From: Sulfurimonas marina
Lineage (GTDB): Bacteria > Campylobacterota > Campylobacteria > Campylobacterales > Sulfurimonadaceae
Assembly (NCBI RefSeq): GCF_014905095.1
Contig: NZ_CP041165.1
Coordinates: 1,178,001-1,242,000, forward strand
Direction of reading: 5' to 3'
DNA length: 64,000 bases
Part shown: positions 36,012 to 44,699 of the stretch, in pieces
Layout of the letters: every line of letters starts with the position of its first letter
How positions within the stretch are numbered: position 1 is the stretch's first letter
Notes under the pieces: model-generated
Database searches by the model: none
Seen by the model: only the letters and a program-made list of their open reading frames with translations
What the model was told of the DNA's origin: nothing
Program-made: the position numbers and the translations under genes

Positions 36012-37683
36012 CATTAGTAGTTTTATACTTCGCAAGTTCTTTCCCTTTTGCATCTATAACATGTACGGCACATGCCAGACATGGATCAAAAGAGTGGATT
36101 ACACGTAAAACCTCTAACGGCTTTTCTCTGTCTTCTATCTTTAAACCGATTAACCCTTCTTCGTATGCACCTCTGAGCCCGTCAAAGTTTTTCGGTGTAG
36201 CATTCCAGGTTGTCGGTGCTATTACCGAATAGTTTTGTATCTTTGCATCTTTTATGTTGATAAAGTGAGAAAGCATCCCTCTTGGCACTTCCAAAAATGC
36301 CCTTCCCTGCGTTTGTGTTTCCAAGGTCTCAAAACTGTACTTTGTCCAAGTATCGGTATCGTAGTATTTTATATTTTGCAGTAACTCTGAAGCAATCTTG
36401 AAAATATACTCACATACATAAATGCTCTCAATTGCGCGGGCTGCATTTCTCCCTACAGATGTACAAAGATCGATGAGTTCCAAATCGGTCTCTTTTAAGA
36501 ACTCATCTACAAATGAGATAATCAAAGGATTCTTTTTAGAGTAGCTTATGAGCAGTCGTGCAAGCGGCCCCGTCTCCATCGGTTGCTTATCGTAGCGCGG
36601 TGCTTTGATCCACGAGTACTTGTCATCATTTTTCGCCGTTTTTAAAGAGCCGTCACTGTTTAGATCGGTATATTTTACTTCCTGTTCTGGAGTACTGCCG
36701 TCATACCAAGCTCGATCTACCTCTTCTGTGATCTTACTCGGATCAAAATCTTGTATATTTTCAAAATCGTGCTTGTAGATTACACCGTCGCTAAAAAGTT
36801 TTCTCTCCCCTTCAAAGCTGTAACCGCCCGATGACATGTAGTTCCCGTTCGCTCTTCCGATGCCCGCTTTTATCTCATCACGATACACTATCGCCAAGAG
36901 TTTTGCATCTGGAAGGTATGCCCGCTGGATAAACTCCTGTGCCTCTTTCATAATAAAAAGATAGTCATTCACCCTTTGCGGATTTAACATATCTGCTACA
37001 CTTGTCACCCCGCCGACTACCAAAGTTTGAGGATGGGGAGTTTTAGCGCCGAAAATCGCTACCGCTTTGGAGATCTTTGTTTGAAATTTGAGCGCTTCAA
37101 GATAATGAGAAATAAGAATTAAGTTCTGCTCTGCCGAGAGCTTGTATGCACCATGTCCCCAGTAGCCGTTGGCAAACGGTCCGAGCTTTCCACTTTTTAC
37201 AAAAGTGTCCAGTTTTTTCAGTGTCTCTTCATAGTGAGCATGGGAGTTTCTAAAAGGGTTTTCATGGTACTTGTGTGCCTCTTTGGATGTCATCTTCGGA
37301 TCAGCTTTTAGGGCACTTGTTACATCCACATAGTCTAAAGAGTGCAGATGGTAAAAATGAACCACATGATCCTGAATAAACAGTGCCATAGCCATAAGAT
37401 CACGAATGATCTCGGCATTTTTAGGAATCTTAAGAGAGTATGCATCTTCAACACACGTTATAGCCCCGCGAAAATGGGAGTTTGTACACACACCGCAAAT
37501 ACGCCCCGCCATCAATCCCGCATCTCTTGGATCGCGACCTTGTAGTATGGTCTCTATTCCTCGAAACAGCTGTCCGCTAGCCCAGGCATCTTGAACGACA
37601 TTATTTTCATCCACCTCAACTTCTACACGCAGATGTCCCTCTATTCTCGTGATTGGATCGATAACAATTTTTTTAAGACTCAT
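36001..37683 (-). CDS. hupL: [NiFe] hydrogenase large subunit
   Basis: A catalytic subunit of 560 residues. The N-terminal NiFe ligands are C63 and C66 in GRICGVCTNSH, and the C-terminal ligands are C535 and C538 in DPCLACAVH. Nineteen residues follow H541, the extension that a maturation protease removes after nickel insertion. There is no export partner, and the small subunit lacks a Tat signal, so the enzyme is cytoplasmic. The start overlaps the 3' end of the fused small-subunit gene by 11 nt, ensuring coupled synthesis. The features fit a group 2-type hydrogenase; exact subgroup needs a phylogeny. Confidence 0.95.
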   Translation of the reverse strand: MSLKKIVIDPITRIEGHLRVEVEVDENNVVQDAWASGQLFRGIETILQGRDPRDAGLMAGRICGVCTNSHFRGAITCVEDAYSLKIPKNAEIIRDLMAMALFIQDHVVHFYHLHSLDYVDVTSALKADPKMTSKEAHKYHENPFRNSHAHYEETLKKLDTFVKSGKLGPFANGYWGHGAYKLSAEQNLILISHYLEALKFQTKISKAVAIFGAKTPHPQTLVVGGVTSVADMLNPQRVNDYLFIMKEAQEFIQRAYLPDAKLLAIVYRDEIKAGIGRANGNYMSSGGYSFEGERKLFSDGVIYKHDFENIQDFDPSKITEEVDRAWYDGSTPEQEVKYTDLNSDGSLKTAKNDDKYSWIKAPRYDKQPMETGPLARLLISYSKKNPLIISFVDEFLKETDLELIDLCTSVGRNAARAIESIYVCEYIFKIASELLQNIKYYDTDTWTKYSFETLETQTQGRAFLEVPRGMLSHFINIKDAKIQNYSVIAPTTWNATPKNFDGLRGAYEEGLIGLKIEDREKPLEVLRVIHSFDPCLACAVHVIDAKGKELAKYKTTNVAF

Positions 37684-40099
37684 CTTCTACTTCCTCTTCA
37701 TACTTTCTCTCATTGGCAAACTTGTCAAAAAAACCGGCCTCTACACACCCCATACAACCATGACCCGCTTGAACAGGCCAACTTGTACCACCGTTAAACT
37801 TCATAGTCGGGCAGTTTGCATTTGCATAAGGACCTTTACATCCCATCTCAAAAAGGCAGTACCCTTTTTTGGCACCCTCATCGCCCCACTCTTTTACAAA
37901 CTCACCAAGTTCATAGTGTCCGCGTCTCTCACAGTTGTCATGGATTCTCCCCTCATAAGCCCACAGAGGTCTGTTGAACGAATCCAGCGGCGGCAACTCT
38001 TCAAACATCAGGTACGAAAGAAGCGTGCCCACAATATTTGTCGGGTTTGTAGGACAACCCGGTATGTTTATAACATCGTCACGCCCAAGTGCTTCAGCCA
38101 CTCCGACAGCACCTGTTGGATTTGGAGCAGCAGCTACCACTCCGCCGTCAAAAGCACAACTCCCAACCGCCATAATGAGTGCCGCATCCTTCGCCGTATT
38201 TTGTAAAAGCTCAAGTCCCGTTGTACCGTTTGGACCTATTCTTAGATACTTTCCATCCATTGCAAGCGGAACAGCCCCCTCTACTATAAGGACATATTCC
38301 CCTTTTTGATTTTTAACGATATCTTCTAAAACTGTTTCACTCTGATCACCACTTGGACTCATTAACAGCTCATGATAATCCAGCGATACATAATCAAATA
38401 TCAGATCCTCTATTGCCGGGTTTTCCGATTTTATAAAAGCTTCCGAGTTCCCGCTACAGTCAGCTAGCTCCAGCCAAATAATGGGTACGCGGTTGAGTGT
38501 TTTGATCCCTCTTTCTACAACCTCTTCAAAATTGGGGTGCAGTTGCATATTTGCAGTTACCATAGAGATCCAACTGTTTACTTGATGTTTCTCGATCTCT
38601 ATCGACTCTAAAGCATTCTCCAAATTCTCTGCAGATAAGTTGTTTCTCGGATGTAAAGTGTTAAATTTATCAAGACGTTTTTGTACAGCTTGTATCTCTT
38701 TTTCTCTTTGTAGCTCTTCGGGTGTTTTTCTCACCATATTTGGATCAATTAGATCTTGCGAATCTTTTATGATATCTTGTACCATCACCTTACATTTTCC
38801 ACATACACGACCCGCCTGGGAAAACGGTGCCAACTCAGAAAATGAAGCGATTCCTGTCTCTTTTACAATATCTACAAGGTCTTGCTGATACACATGCTCA
38901 CAACTACATACAAGTCTTCCGCGCTCACCTACAAGTCTGTTCTCATAAAGGTAGTTAATATCTACTTTTTGTCCGCTATCCATAAGCGTCTCTAGATACC
39001 CTACATCAACATTTGAGTTTATCCCTATAAAGCGTGTCAGTTTATCCCCGTTGAAAAAGTACTCATCTATTCGGTTGTCTTTTTTCGATGTTATTAAAAC
39101 CTTTTCATACTCACTCGTAAATGTGGGAGAACGTACCTCTATAAGATCGAAGTTTCCAACTTTGAGCATATCTACATCGATCTCACGCTTGAACTCTTTT
39201 TTCTCCAGGTTTAATATGTGTGAAATGGCACAATCAGCCTGAAGTGTACACGCTTTTACATGCCCCGCTATAAAGTTAAACTCTTCCACTTCGGCACACT
39301 CACCTATGGCATAGATATTTTCATCTTCGGTTTGCATATAGTTGTTTGTAAGAAGCCCTTTGTTGGACTTGAGGACATCACGGAATAGTTCTATATTTGG
39401 TTTTATTCCCACTCCAAAAACAACAAAAGGATTTTCAATTTTCATCTTCTTGGTTTGGATCGAAGTTATCTCAGAGTTTTCTACTGTTTTATCTACAATC
39501 TCATCCTCATACGAGATAGAGACTTTTCCATTGTCGGTGTAAGAGTTTTCTATAGTTTTAATAGCATCGATCGAGAGGTCTTTACTGTAAAGAGCGTCAG
39601 AGCGCACAAGAAGTGTAATATGCTTGACCGCATCCATATCACTCAATGTTTCAAGCAGTTCGAGTGCTATCGGTCCGGCACCTACGATCACAACCTCTCT
39701 GCCCTGGACACCCTCATGGATCTTTTTACAATCACGGGCACTTCTAAAAACGGTAGCATTTGAGATATTTTGTATATCAAAGAGTGTAATAGGCAAAGAG
39801 CCTGTAGCGATAATGAGCTTGTCGTAACCGTACATTGCATCCTCGGTTAGTACACGCTTATGCTCTCTGTCAATAGATGTAATTTTTTGACGCAGTTCCA
39901 GTTTTATCTTAGGGTGGAGCGGGATGGCAATATCATCAACCTCATCAGAGTCGTCTACCAAACGGCATAAGTGGATTCTGTCATACGAGGGATACTCTTC
40001 ATCACTTAAAAGAACTATATCTAAAGAGATATCTTCTTGTATCAGTTTATTTGCAATATAAGCACCTGCAATCCCCGCACCGATAATTACAACTCTCAT
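37673..40099 (-). CDS. Fusion of NirB-like FAD/NAD(P) oxidoreductase, BFD [2Fe-2S] domain and [NiFe] hydrogenase small subunit
   Basis: One open frame of 808 residues. Residues 1-380 form a pyridine-nucleotide-disulfide-type flavoprotein, with GAGIAG at 7-12 (FAD), GAGPIA at 140-145 and the FAD-closing IYAIGECAE near 262. R166 at the end of the second NAD-domain strand may favour NADP. Residues 390-445 are a BFD-like [2Fe-2S] domain (C398, C400, C433, C436). After a helical linker (445-535) comes a hydrogenase small subunit: proximal cluster C548, N551, C648 and C682; distal H720, C723, C748 and C754; medial C763, C782 and C785. There is no Tat signal or C-terminal anchor. The layout suggests electron flow from H2 through the clusters to flavin and NAD(P). 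Confidence 0.9.
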   Translation of the reverse strand: MRVVIIGAGIAGAYIANKLIQEDISLDIVLLSDEEYPSYDRIHLCRLVDDSDEVDDIAIPLHPKIKLELRQKITSIDREHKRVLTEDAMYGYDKLIIATGSLPITLFDIQNISNATVFRSARDCKKIHEGVQGREVVIVGAGPIALELLETLSDMDAVKHITLLVRSDALYSKDLSIDAIKTIENSYTDNGKVSISYEDEIVDKTVENSEITSIQTKKMKIENPFVVFGVGIKPNIELFRDVLKSNKGLLTNNYMQTEDENIYAIGECAEVEEFNFIAGHVKACTLQADCAISHILNLEKKEFKREIDVDMLKVGNFDLIEVRSPTFTSEYEKVLITSKKDNRIDEYFFNGDKLTRFIGINSNVDVGYLETLMDSGQKVDINYLYENRLVGERGRLVCSCEHVYQQDLVDIVKETGIASFSELAPFSQAGRVCGKCKVMVQDIIKDSQDLIDPNMVRKTPEELQREKEIQAVQKRLDKFNTLHPRNNLSAENLENALESIEIEKHQVNSWISMVTANMQLHPNFEEVVERGIKTLNRVPIIWLELADCSGNSEAFIKSENPAIEDLIFDYVSLDYHELLMSPSGDQSETVLEDIVKNQKGEYVLIVEGAVPLAMDGKYLRIGPNGTTGLELLQNTAKDAALIMAVGSCAFDGGVVAAAPNPTGAVGVAEALGRDDVINIPGCPTNPTNIVGTLLSYLMFEELPPLDSFNRPLWAYEGRIHDNCERRGHYELGEFVKEWGDEGAKKGYCLFEMGCKGPYANANCPTMKFNGGTSWPVQAGHGCMGCVEAGFFDKFANERKYEEEVEDES

Positions 40100-40136
40100 G
40101 ACTCACCTCATATAACATTTCTATGCTCTTATTGTA

Positions 40137-40670
40137 TCAAGAATTAAAGTAACTCGCTACTATCTCATCCAATTCTATAACATTTTCTCTTTGCTTGGCT
40201 TCAATTCCCAACAATTTCATTTGCCCAAGCACACTTTGAATATACTTTTTCCACTCTCTTCTTAAAACGTCACTCACTCCAACCTCTACACTCATAATAT
40301 CATCAGGAACTATACTTATAACTGTTGTTTTAGCTACAGTTCCGGATAAAGAGCATACTTGCAACATCTCTGCTATTTCAACTTCACTTGCCGTCTTTTT
40401 GACTATGTCACCCTCTAAGAACTGTTCCGTGTTCTTTATGATTATCTCACCTGCATCTCTGTTTTGCTCCGAAGAGGTATTAACGATAAGCACCTCATCA
40501 TACTCTTGCAGCAGCTCTAAGAGTTTAAGTCCTAAAGTCCCGCCCTCTATTATCTCAAAGGGGATAGAAAAGTCGTAGTTCTCTTTTATATAGCGCACGG
40601 CATACACGCCTATACCCTCATCTTTAAAAAGAACGTTTCCCGAACCCACCAGTACTATGTTTTTTCCCAT
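40137..40670 (-). CDS. Hydrogenase maturation protease paralogue with degenerate nickel site
   Basis: A 177-residue HyaD/HybD-family protein. I start it at the ATG at 40670, one base past the hypF stop, because MGKNIVLVGSGNVLFKDEGIG is the family N-terminus; a longer frame adds hypF antisense-like residues. The Glu ligand is kept (KDEGIG), but the equivalent of HybD D62 is Asn (LIVNTSS) and that of H93 is Ser (TASEVEIAEML). It may be a non-proteolytic chaperone, or it may use other residues. It lies between hypF and the small-subunit fusion. Confidence 0.85.
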   Translation of the reverse strand: MGKNIVLVGSGNVLFKDEGIGVYAVRYIKENYDFSIPFEIIEGGTLGLKLLELLQEYDEVLIVNTSSEQNRDAGEIIIKNTEQFLEGDIVKKTASEVEIAEMLQVCSLSGTVAKTTVISIVPDDIMSVEVGVSDVLRREWKKYIQSVLGQMKLLGIEAKQRENVIELDEIVASYFNS

Positions 40671-40671
40671 C

Positions 40672-42903
40672 TTATCTCTCTTTTGCCATATGGAGTGCAT
40701 AGTAGGCTTGACCAAGAGATATACCACCGTCATTGATCGCAGTTTTACTCTGGAAATAGTAGCGTATATTGTTCTTCTCGAAAGCTGCAATAGTTTTTTC
40801 AAGCAAGGTTTTGTTTTGAAATACACCGCCGCTCAAAATCACAGGCAACTCTGGATGTTTAAGTGCGATCTCAACTATAATGTTTTTGAGTGTATTTATA
40901 AACTTTGAGGCGATCAGAGCCTTCTCTTTTTCATTTAATATCTCCACAACCATCTCTTTAAACTCTATTATCTCATTGTTGATTCTATAGGGGTAACTTG
41001 CATCACTTTTATGCTCTTGTGCACACTTCTCAACGATCAGCCCGCTTTCCCCCTCATAACTTAGGTCATTTAGGTTAGCGCCAAAAACATAGATAGCATC
41101 AAACAATCTGCCGATCGAACTGCTCTTTGGAGAGTTTAGCTGTTTTGTATGCATGAGGTGGTAATTTTCTATCTCCTCTTTTGAAAAGGAATTAACTACC
41201 TCATGCTCCATCTTCAAGATCTCCTCTTTAGTAAAAGATTCAAACAACAATGAAAGTGCTACACGTTTGGGCTCTTTTACAGCCTTTTCCCCGCCTAGCA
41301 GTGATAACTGTTGAAGATGATAGAGGCGTTTATACTCACTTGGGCTCACACGTAAAACTTCACCGCCCCACAAAGTAGCGTCATCCCCGTAACCAGTACC
41401 GTCAAAACAAAATGCTAAAGCCTCATCTTCCAAGTTATACTCTGCCATACACGCCAGTGCATGTGCATAATGGTGTTGCACCTCCAAAAGCTCCACATCT
41501 TTATGCTCAGCAATGTAGCTTTTTGCCCATTTACTCGTTTCATAGTGTGGATGCTTGTCGCATACAATGATGTCGGGTTCAAAGTTGTAAAGTCGTTTAA
41601 AAGTATCTAGTGTACGTAAAAAGTACTCAAAAGCTTCGAGCGAATTTAGATCGCCTATGTGGGGAGAGAGGATCATATGGTTTTCAAACGCCAAAGTGAT
41701 GGTACTTTTTTGATGCCCACCGAGAGCGAGTATCTTTTTAGCAGAGGTGTGCTTTTGATGAAAACTCTGCGGTGTAAATCCGCGGGCATCTCGTAAAACC
41801 ATCTGCTTCTCTTCAATACTGCAAACCACACTGTCATCACAGGCGTTTACTATCTCTCTGTTGTGTGAAAGTGCCTTATAAAGAAACGGAAGCTTTTTGT
41901 ACAACTCCTCTTCATCGGTAATGATAGGCTCATCACCCAAGTTTGCACTAGTTGCCACTATAGGATGCTCAAGCTTTTCTAGGATCAGCTCATGCAGAGG
42001 GGTATAAGGTAAAAACACCCCTACTCTGTCAATATACGGCGCTATGAGAGAGGATAGAGAGCTATTCTCTTTTTTTCTCACTATAACTATCGGGCGCTCT
42101 TTTGAGAGGATCAGCTCCTCATCTTTTTCGCTCAAGTAAGCTACATTTTTAATTGCTTCAATATCTTTAAACATCACCGCAAAAGGTTTCGTCGGACGGT
42201 TTTTATGTTTTCTTAGCTCCTGCACCGCTTGATCGTTTGTAGCATCACACACTATATGGAACCCGCCTAACCCTTTGAGCGCCAAGATTTTGCCATCGTT
42301 AATATAACTGACAAACTCCTCTATAGAAAAGTTTAGTGCAGGCCCGCAATGAAAACAAGATATCGGCTGTGCATGAAAACGGCGATCTGTCGGCTCGCCA
42401 TACTCTTTTTGACACTCTAAGCACATCTCAAACTCTTGCATTGAGGTGTTCTTTCTATCATAGGGCAGCTCTTTAACTATGCTGTATCTCGGTCCGCAGT
42501 TTGTGCAGTTGATAAAGGGGTATTTGTAACGTCTGTTTGTAGGGTCTTGCATCTCATCCCTGCAATCTTGGCACATTGAGATATCTGGCGAGAGCATTGT
42601 AGTGACATCGGTATTATTTGAGCGGACAATTGAAAACTCTTGCGTGTTTTGGAGTTCAAGTGTTTGTAGCTCGATCCTGTCTATGCGAGCCAATGGCGGG
42701 TGTTTCTCTTTTAGCTCTTCTAAAAAACTCTCTATAGAGCTATTTAGCCCTTCAACCTCTATAACTACACCCTCGCCGCTGTTTAATACATATCCTGACA
42801 ATGAGTGCTTAAGTGAGAGCTGATATACAAACGGGCGAAATCCGACACCTTGTACCACCCCTGCTATATCCAGTCTTAATCGTTTTTTAGAGATATTTTT
42901 CAT
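40672..42903 (-). CDS. hypF: Carbamoyltransferase HypF
   Basis: A protein of 743 residues that makes the carbamoyl donor for CN ligands. Domains in order are acylphosphatase (1-90, with VQGVGFRPFV), two C4 zinc fingers (CQDCRDE, CTNCGPRYS; CLECQKE, CFHCGP), a YrdC-like domain (GLGGFHIVCDA), and a Kae1-like carbamoyltransferase domain (VQHHYAHALACMAEY and FDGTGYGDDATLWGGE). Its ATG is only 7 nt downstream of a TATAAT, in a 37-nt gap shared with the divergent MOSC gene. Confidence 0.96.
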   Translation of the reverse strand: MKNISKKRLRLDIAGVVQGVGFRPFVYQLSLKHSLSGYVLNSGEGVVIEVEGLNSSIESFLEELKEKHPPLARIDRIELQTLELQNTQEFSIVRSNNTDVTTMLSPDISMCQDCRDEMQDPTNRRYKYPFINCTNCGPRYSIVKELPYDRKNTSMQEFEMCLECQKEYGEPTDRRFHAQPISCFHCGPALNFSIEEFVSYINDGKILALKGLGGFHIVCDATNDQAVQELRKHKNRPTKPFAVMFKDIEAIKNVAYLSEKDEELILSKERPIVIVRKKENSSLSSLIAPYIDRVGVFLPYTPLHELILEKLEHPIVATSANLGDEPIITDEEELYKKLPFLYKALSHNREIVNACDDSVVCSIEEKQMVLRDARGFTPQSFHQKHTSAKKILALGGHQKSTITLAFENHMILSPHIGDLNSLEAFEYFLRTLDTFKRLYNFEPDIIVCDKHPHYETSKWAKSYIAEHKDVELLEVQHHYAHALACMAEYNLEDEALAFCFDGTGYGDDATLWGGEVLRVSPSEYKRLYHLQQLSLLGGEKAVKEPKRVALSLLFESFTKEEILKMEHEVVNSFSKEEIENYHLMHTKQLNSPKSSSIGRLFDAIYVFGANLNDLSYEGESGLIVEKCAQEHKSDASYPYRINNEIIEFKEMVVEILNEKEKALIASKFINTLKNIIVEIALKHPELPVILSGGVFQNKTLLEKTIAAFEKNNIRYYFQSKTAINDGGISLGQAYYALHMAKER

Positions 42904-42910
42904 TGGTTTG

Positions 42911-42934
42911 ATTATACCTTATCTATGCTATACT
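42911..42934. promoter_or_regulatory. Back-to-back -10 boxes of hypF and the MOSC gene
   Basis: On the minus strand TATAAT (42916-42911) lies 7 nt from the hypF ATG; on the plus strand TGC followed by TATACT (42929-42934) lies 6 nt from the MOSC ATG at 42941. Both transcripts would start at or next to the start codon. No ribosome binding sites are visible. Confidence 0.5.
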
Positions 42935-42940
42935 TCAAAG

Positions 42941-43477
42941 ATGTATAACCATTCGTATCCAGTTTTTATCCACCATATTTTTACATCTCCCAAACACAAC
43001 TACTTTACAAGAGAAAAGTTTGACGTAGGCGATGCACCGACCATAGAACACTCAAAAATAAAACTTACTAAAGATCAAGGGCTAGAGGGTGACCGATTTG
43101 AGTTTTCGAAGTATCCGATCACACTCATCTCTGCCGAAGTAATAAATGAAATCTCTAAAGAGTTAGACTTTGAGGTAGATCCGAAACTGTTTCGCCGAAA
43201 CATTATCATAAGCGGAATACATCTAAATTCTCTGATCGGAAAAAGATTTAAACTTGGAAATGTAGAGTGTGAAGGGTTAGCGCATTGTGCACCCTGTACC
43301 TGGATGAATGCCGTGATCGCAAAAAATACCTACAAACTTATGAAAGGTCGAGGCGGTCTGCGCATAAGAGTTTTAAGTGACGGTGAATTGGAACTTGGAA
43401 GTACTATGATCGCTACCGATGAAGCAATCACACTTGAACCCATTACTCCCCTTAGCACTCCAAAAATACCAACTTAA
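42941..43477 (+). CDS. MOSC domain protein
   Basis: A 178-residue protein with the MOSC (molybdenum cofactor sulfurase C-terminal) beta-barrel: GLEGDRFE, FRRNIIISGIHLN and the Cys motif HCAPCTWMNA. MOSC proteins bind sulfur or molybdenum cofactor species. I use the ATG at 42941; the TTG at 42908 would extend it into the promoter gap. It is adjacent to the hydrogenase genes, but a role there is not indicated. Confidence 0.85.
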   Translation: MYNHSYPVFIHHIFTSPKHNYFTREKFDVGDAPTIEHSKIKLTKDQGLEGDRFEFSKYPITLISAEVINEISKELDFEVDPKLFRRNIIISGIHLNSLIGKRFKLGNVECEGLAHCAPCTWMNAVIAKNTYKLMKGRGGLRIRVLSDGELELGSTMIATDEAITLEPITPLSTPKIPT

Positions 43478-43498
43478 ATATTTAAAATAGTATATAGT

Positions 43499-43945
43499 TT
43501 ACAACATACTTCGAAGTATGATCGCATAATGCAGTACTACGAGATTTAAAAACAGTACCATTAAAGAGGAACTGCGTGAAAGAAAGTTTTGCAGTTTTGT
43601 GCGGCATTTTCCGTTTGTTTTAAAGGCCACGACAAAGTGTATGATAGTAAAAAGTATTACAAAGGCTACAAGCATCATTTTATTAAAAAAGACAGTTCCT
43701 AGCGGGCTTGTATCACCATCTAAGAGTGCATATATAAGCCCTTTGTCATCTGCCATTAAGATACCGCTAACAAGCAGGATTACAAGTGATACAATCTCAA
43801 AATAGCCGAAAATCGGGCCAATATTTGGATACACCTCTTTTTGTTTCGATTTATCTCGAAGCGATACTCCCAAAACAAACATAAAGATCGAACCGCCGAT
43901 CCAAGCCATAGCTGCCATGAGGTGAAAGTGTATTAAAAACTCCAA
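43499..43945 (-). CDS. CopD-like integral membrane protein
   Basis: A 148-residue protein with four membrane helices: FHLMAAMAWIGGSIFMF (1-25), then around 47-65, 85-107 and 125-143. His and Trp residues on the first helix resemble CopD/DUF2269-type proteins that may bind haem or copper. It lies 10 nt downstream of the TIGR02757 gene. The 3' end includes a perfect 16-bp palindrome at 43504-43519. Confidence 0.75.
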   Translation of the reverse strand: MEFLIHFHLMAAMAWIGGSIFMFVLGVSLRDKSKQKEVYPNIGPIFGYFEIVSLVILLVSGILMADDKGLIYALLDGDTSPLGTVFFNKMMLVAFVILFTIIHFVVAFKTNGKCRTKLQNFLSRSSSLMVLFLNLVVLHYAIILRSML

Positions 43946-43955
43946 ATATTTCCCT

Positions 43956-44699
43956 TTAAACTATTTTCTCTTGCCCTAAGCGGTACAACGCGAAATCGTA
44001 TTTTAACGGATCTTCATTGTCAAACCCTTTAAGTGTCTCCGTCAACTCAATCGCAGCATGAAGATCATACGTTTTTCTCTTGAGCAAACCCAGTTTACGA
44101 CTTACGTTAAAAGTATGGGTATCTAGCGGCATAATAAGGTGAGCCTTATCTACCCTGCTCCATAACCCAAGGTCTATCTCATCTGAACGAACCATCCATC
44201 GCAGCCACATCATCCAACGCTTTAGTGCTCCGGTACCCTTTGTTTTTGTTGTTATTTTTCCAACCAAAAAAGTATAGCCTCTTGAGCTGTATGGATAAAG
44301 TTCATAGAGTTTTTCTATGATCGCATTGATCCCCTCTATAACACTGTAATTATTTTTGTATCCTCTTACAAAAACATCCTCTAAAGTGGTGTGTTCCTCT
44401 AAACGCTTGAGCGCTATAAACAAAGCGATCACATCAGCATTTGTTTGAAATCTGTAGTAGTGTTTTTTTAACCCCTCTTCGATCTCCTGCTCGCTCTTTT
44501 GTAACAGTGAGAAATCTAAAGAGTCTAAAAATTTTACGATCTGCTTTACGTTTCCATAGGCAAAAAGGGAGCATATTAGGGCTATTACATCGCTATTGTA
44601 TTTTCGTGCAACTATAATGGGATCAAGCTTCTCCTCACACACCTCTTCATAAGAGTTACGGAGTGCGACCTCACGATCGAGCAGCTCTTTTACATTCAA
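43956..44699 (-). CDS. TIGR02757/DUF2400 family protein
   Basis: A 247-residue helical protein whose C-terminal half contains LIMPLDTHTFNVSRKLGLL and FDNEDPLKYDFALYRLG, the hallmark of this family, which is distantly related to HhH DNA glycosylases. The function is unknown. It overlaps rpoN by 4 nt. Confidence 0.85.
   Translation of the reverse strand: MNVKELLDREVALRNSYEEVCEEKLDPIIVARKYNSDVIALICSLFAYGNVKQIVKFLDSLDFSLLQKSEQEIEEGLKKHYYRFQTNADVIALFIALKRLEEHTTLEDVFVRGYKNNYSVIEGINAIIEKLYELYPYSSRGYTFLVGKITTKTKGTGALKRWMMWLRWMVRSDEIDLGLWSRVDKAHLIMPLDTHTFNVSRKLGLLKRKTYDLHAAIELTETLKGFDNEDPLKYDFALYRLGQEKIV

Noticed and set aside
37673-40099. Two separate genes merged by an error in the hydrogenase small-subunit frame
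   Set aside because: The frame runs 808 codons without a stop and the linker is a plausible helical sequence; kept only as a check in the finding.
43504-43519. Perfect 16-bp palindrome CATACTTCGAAGTATG as an operator
   Set aside because: It lies inside the 3' coding end of the CopD-like gene with no promoter nearby; coding constraint or chance explains it.
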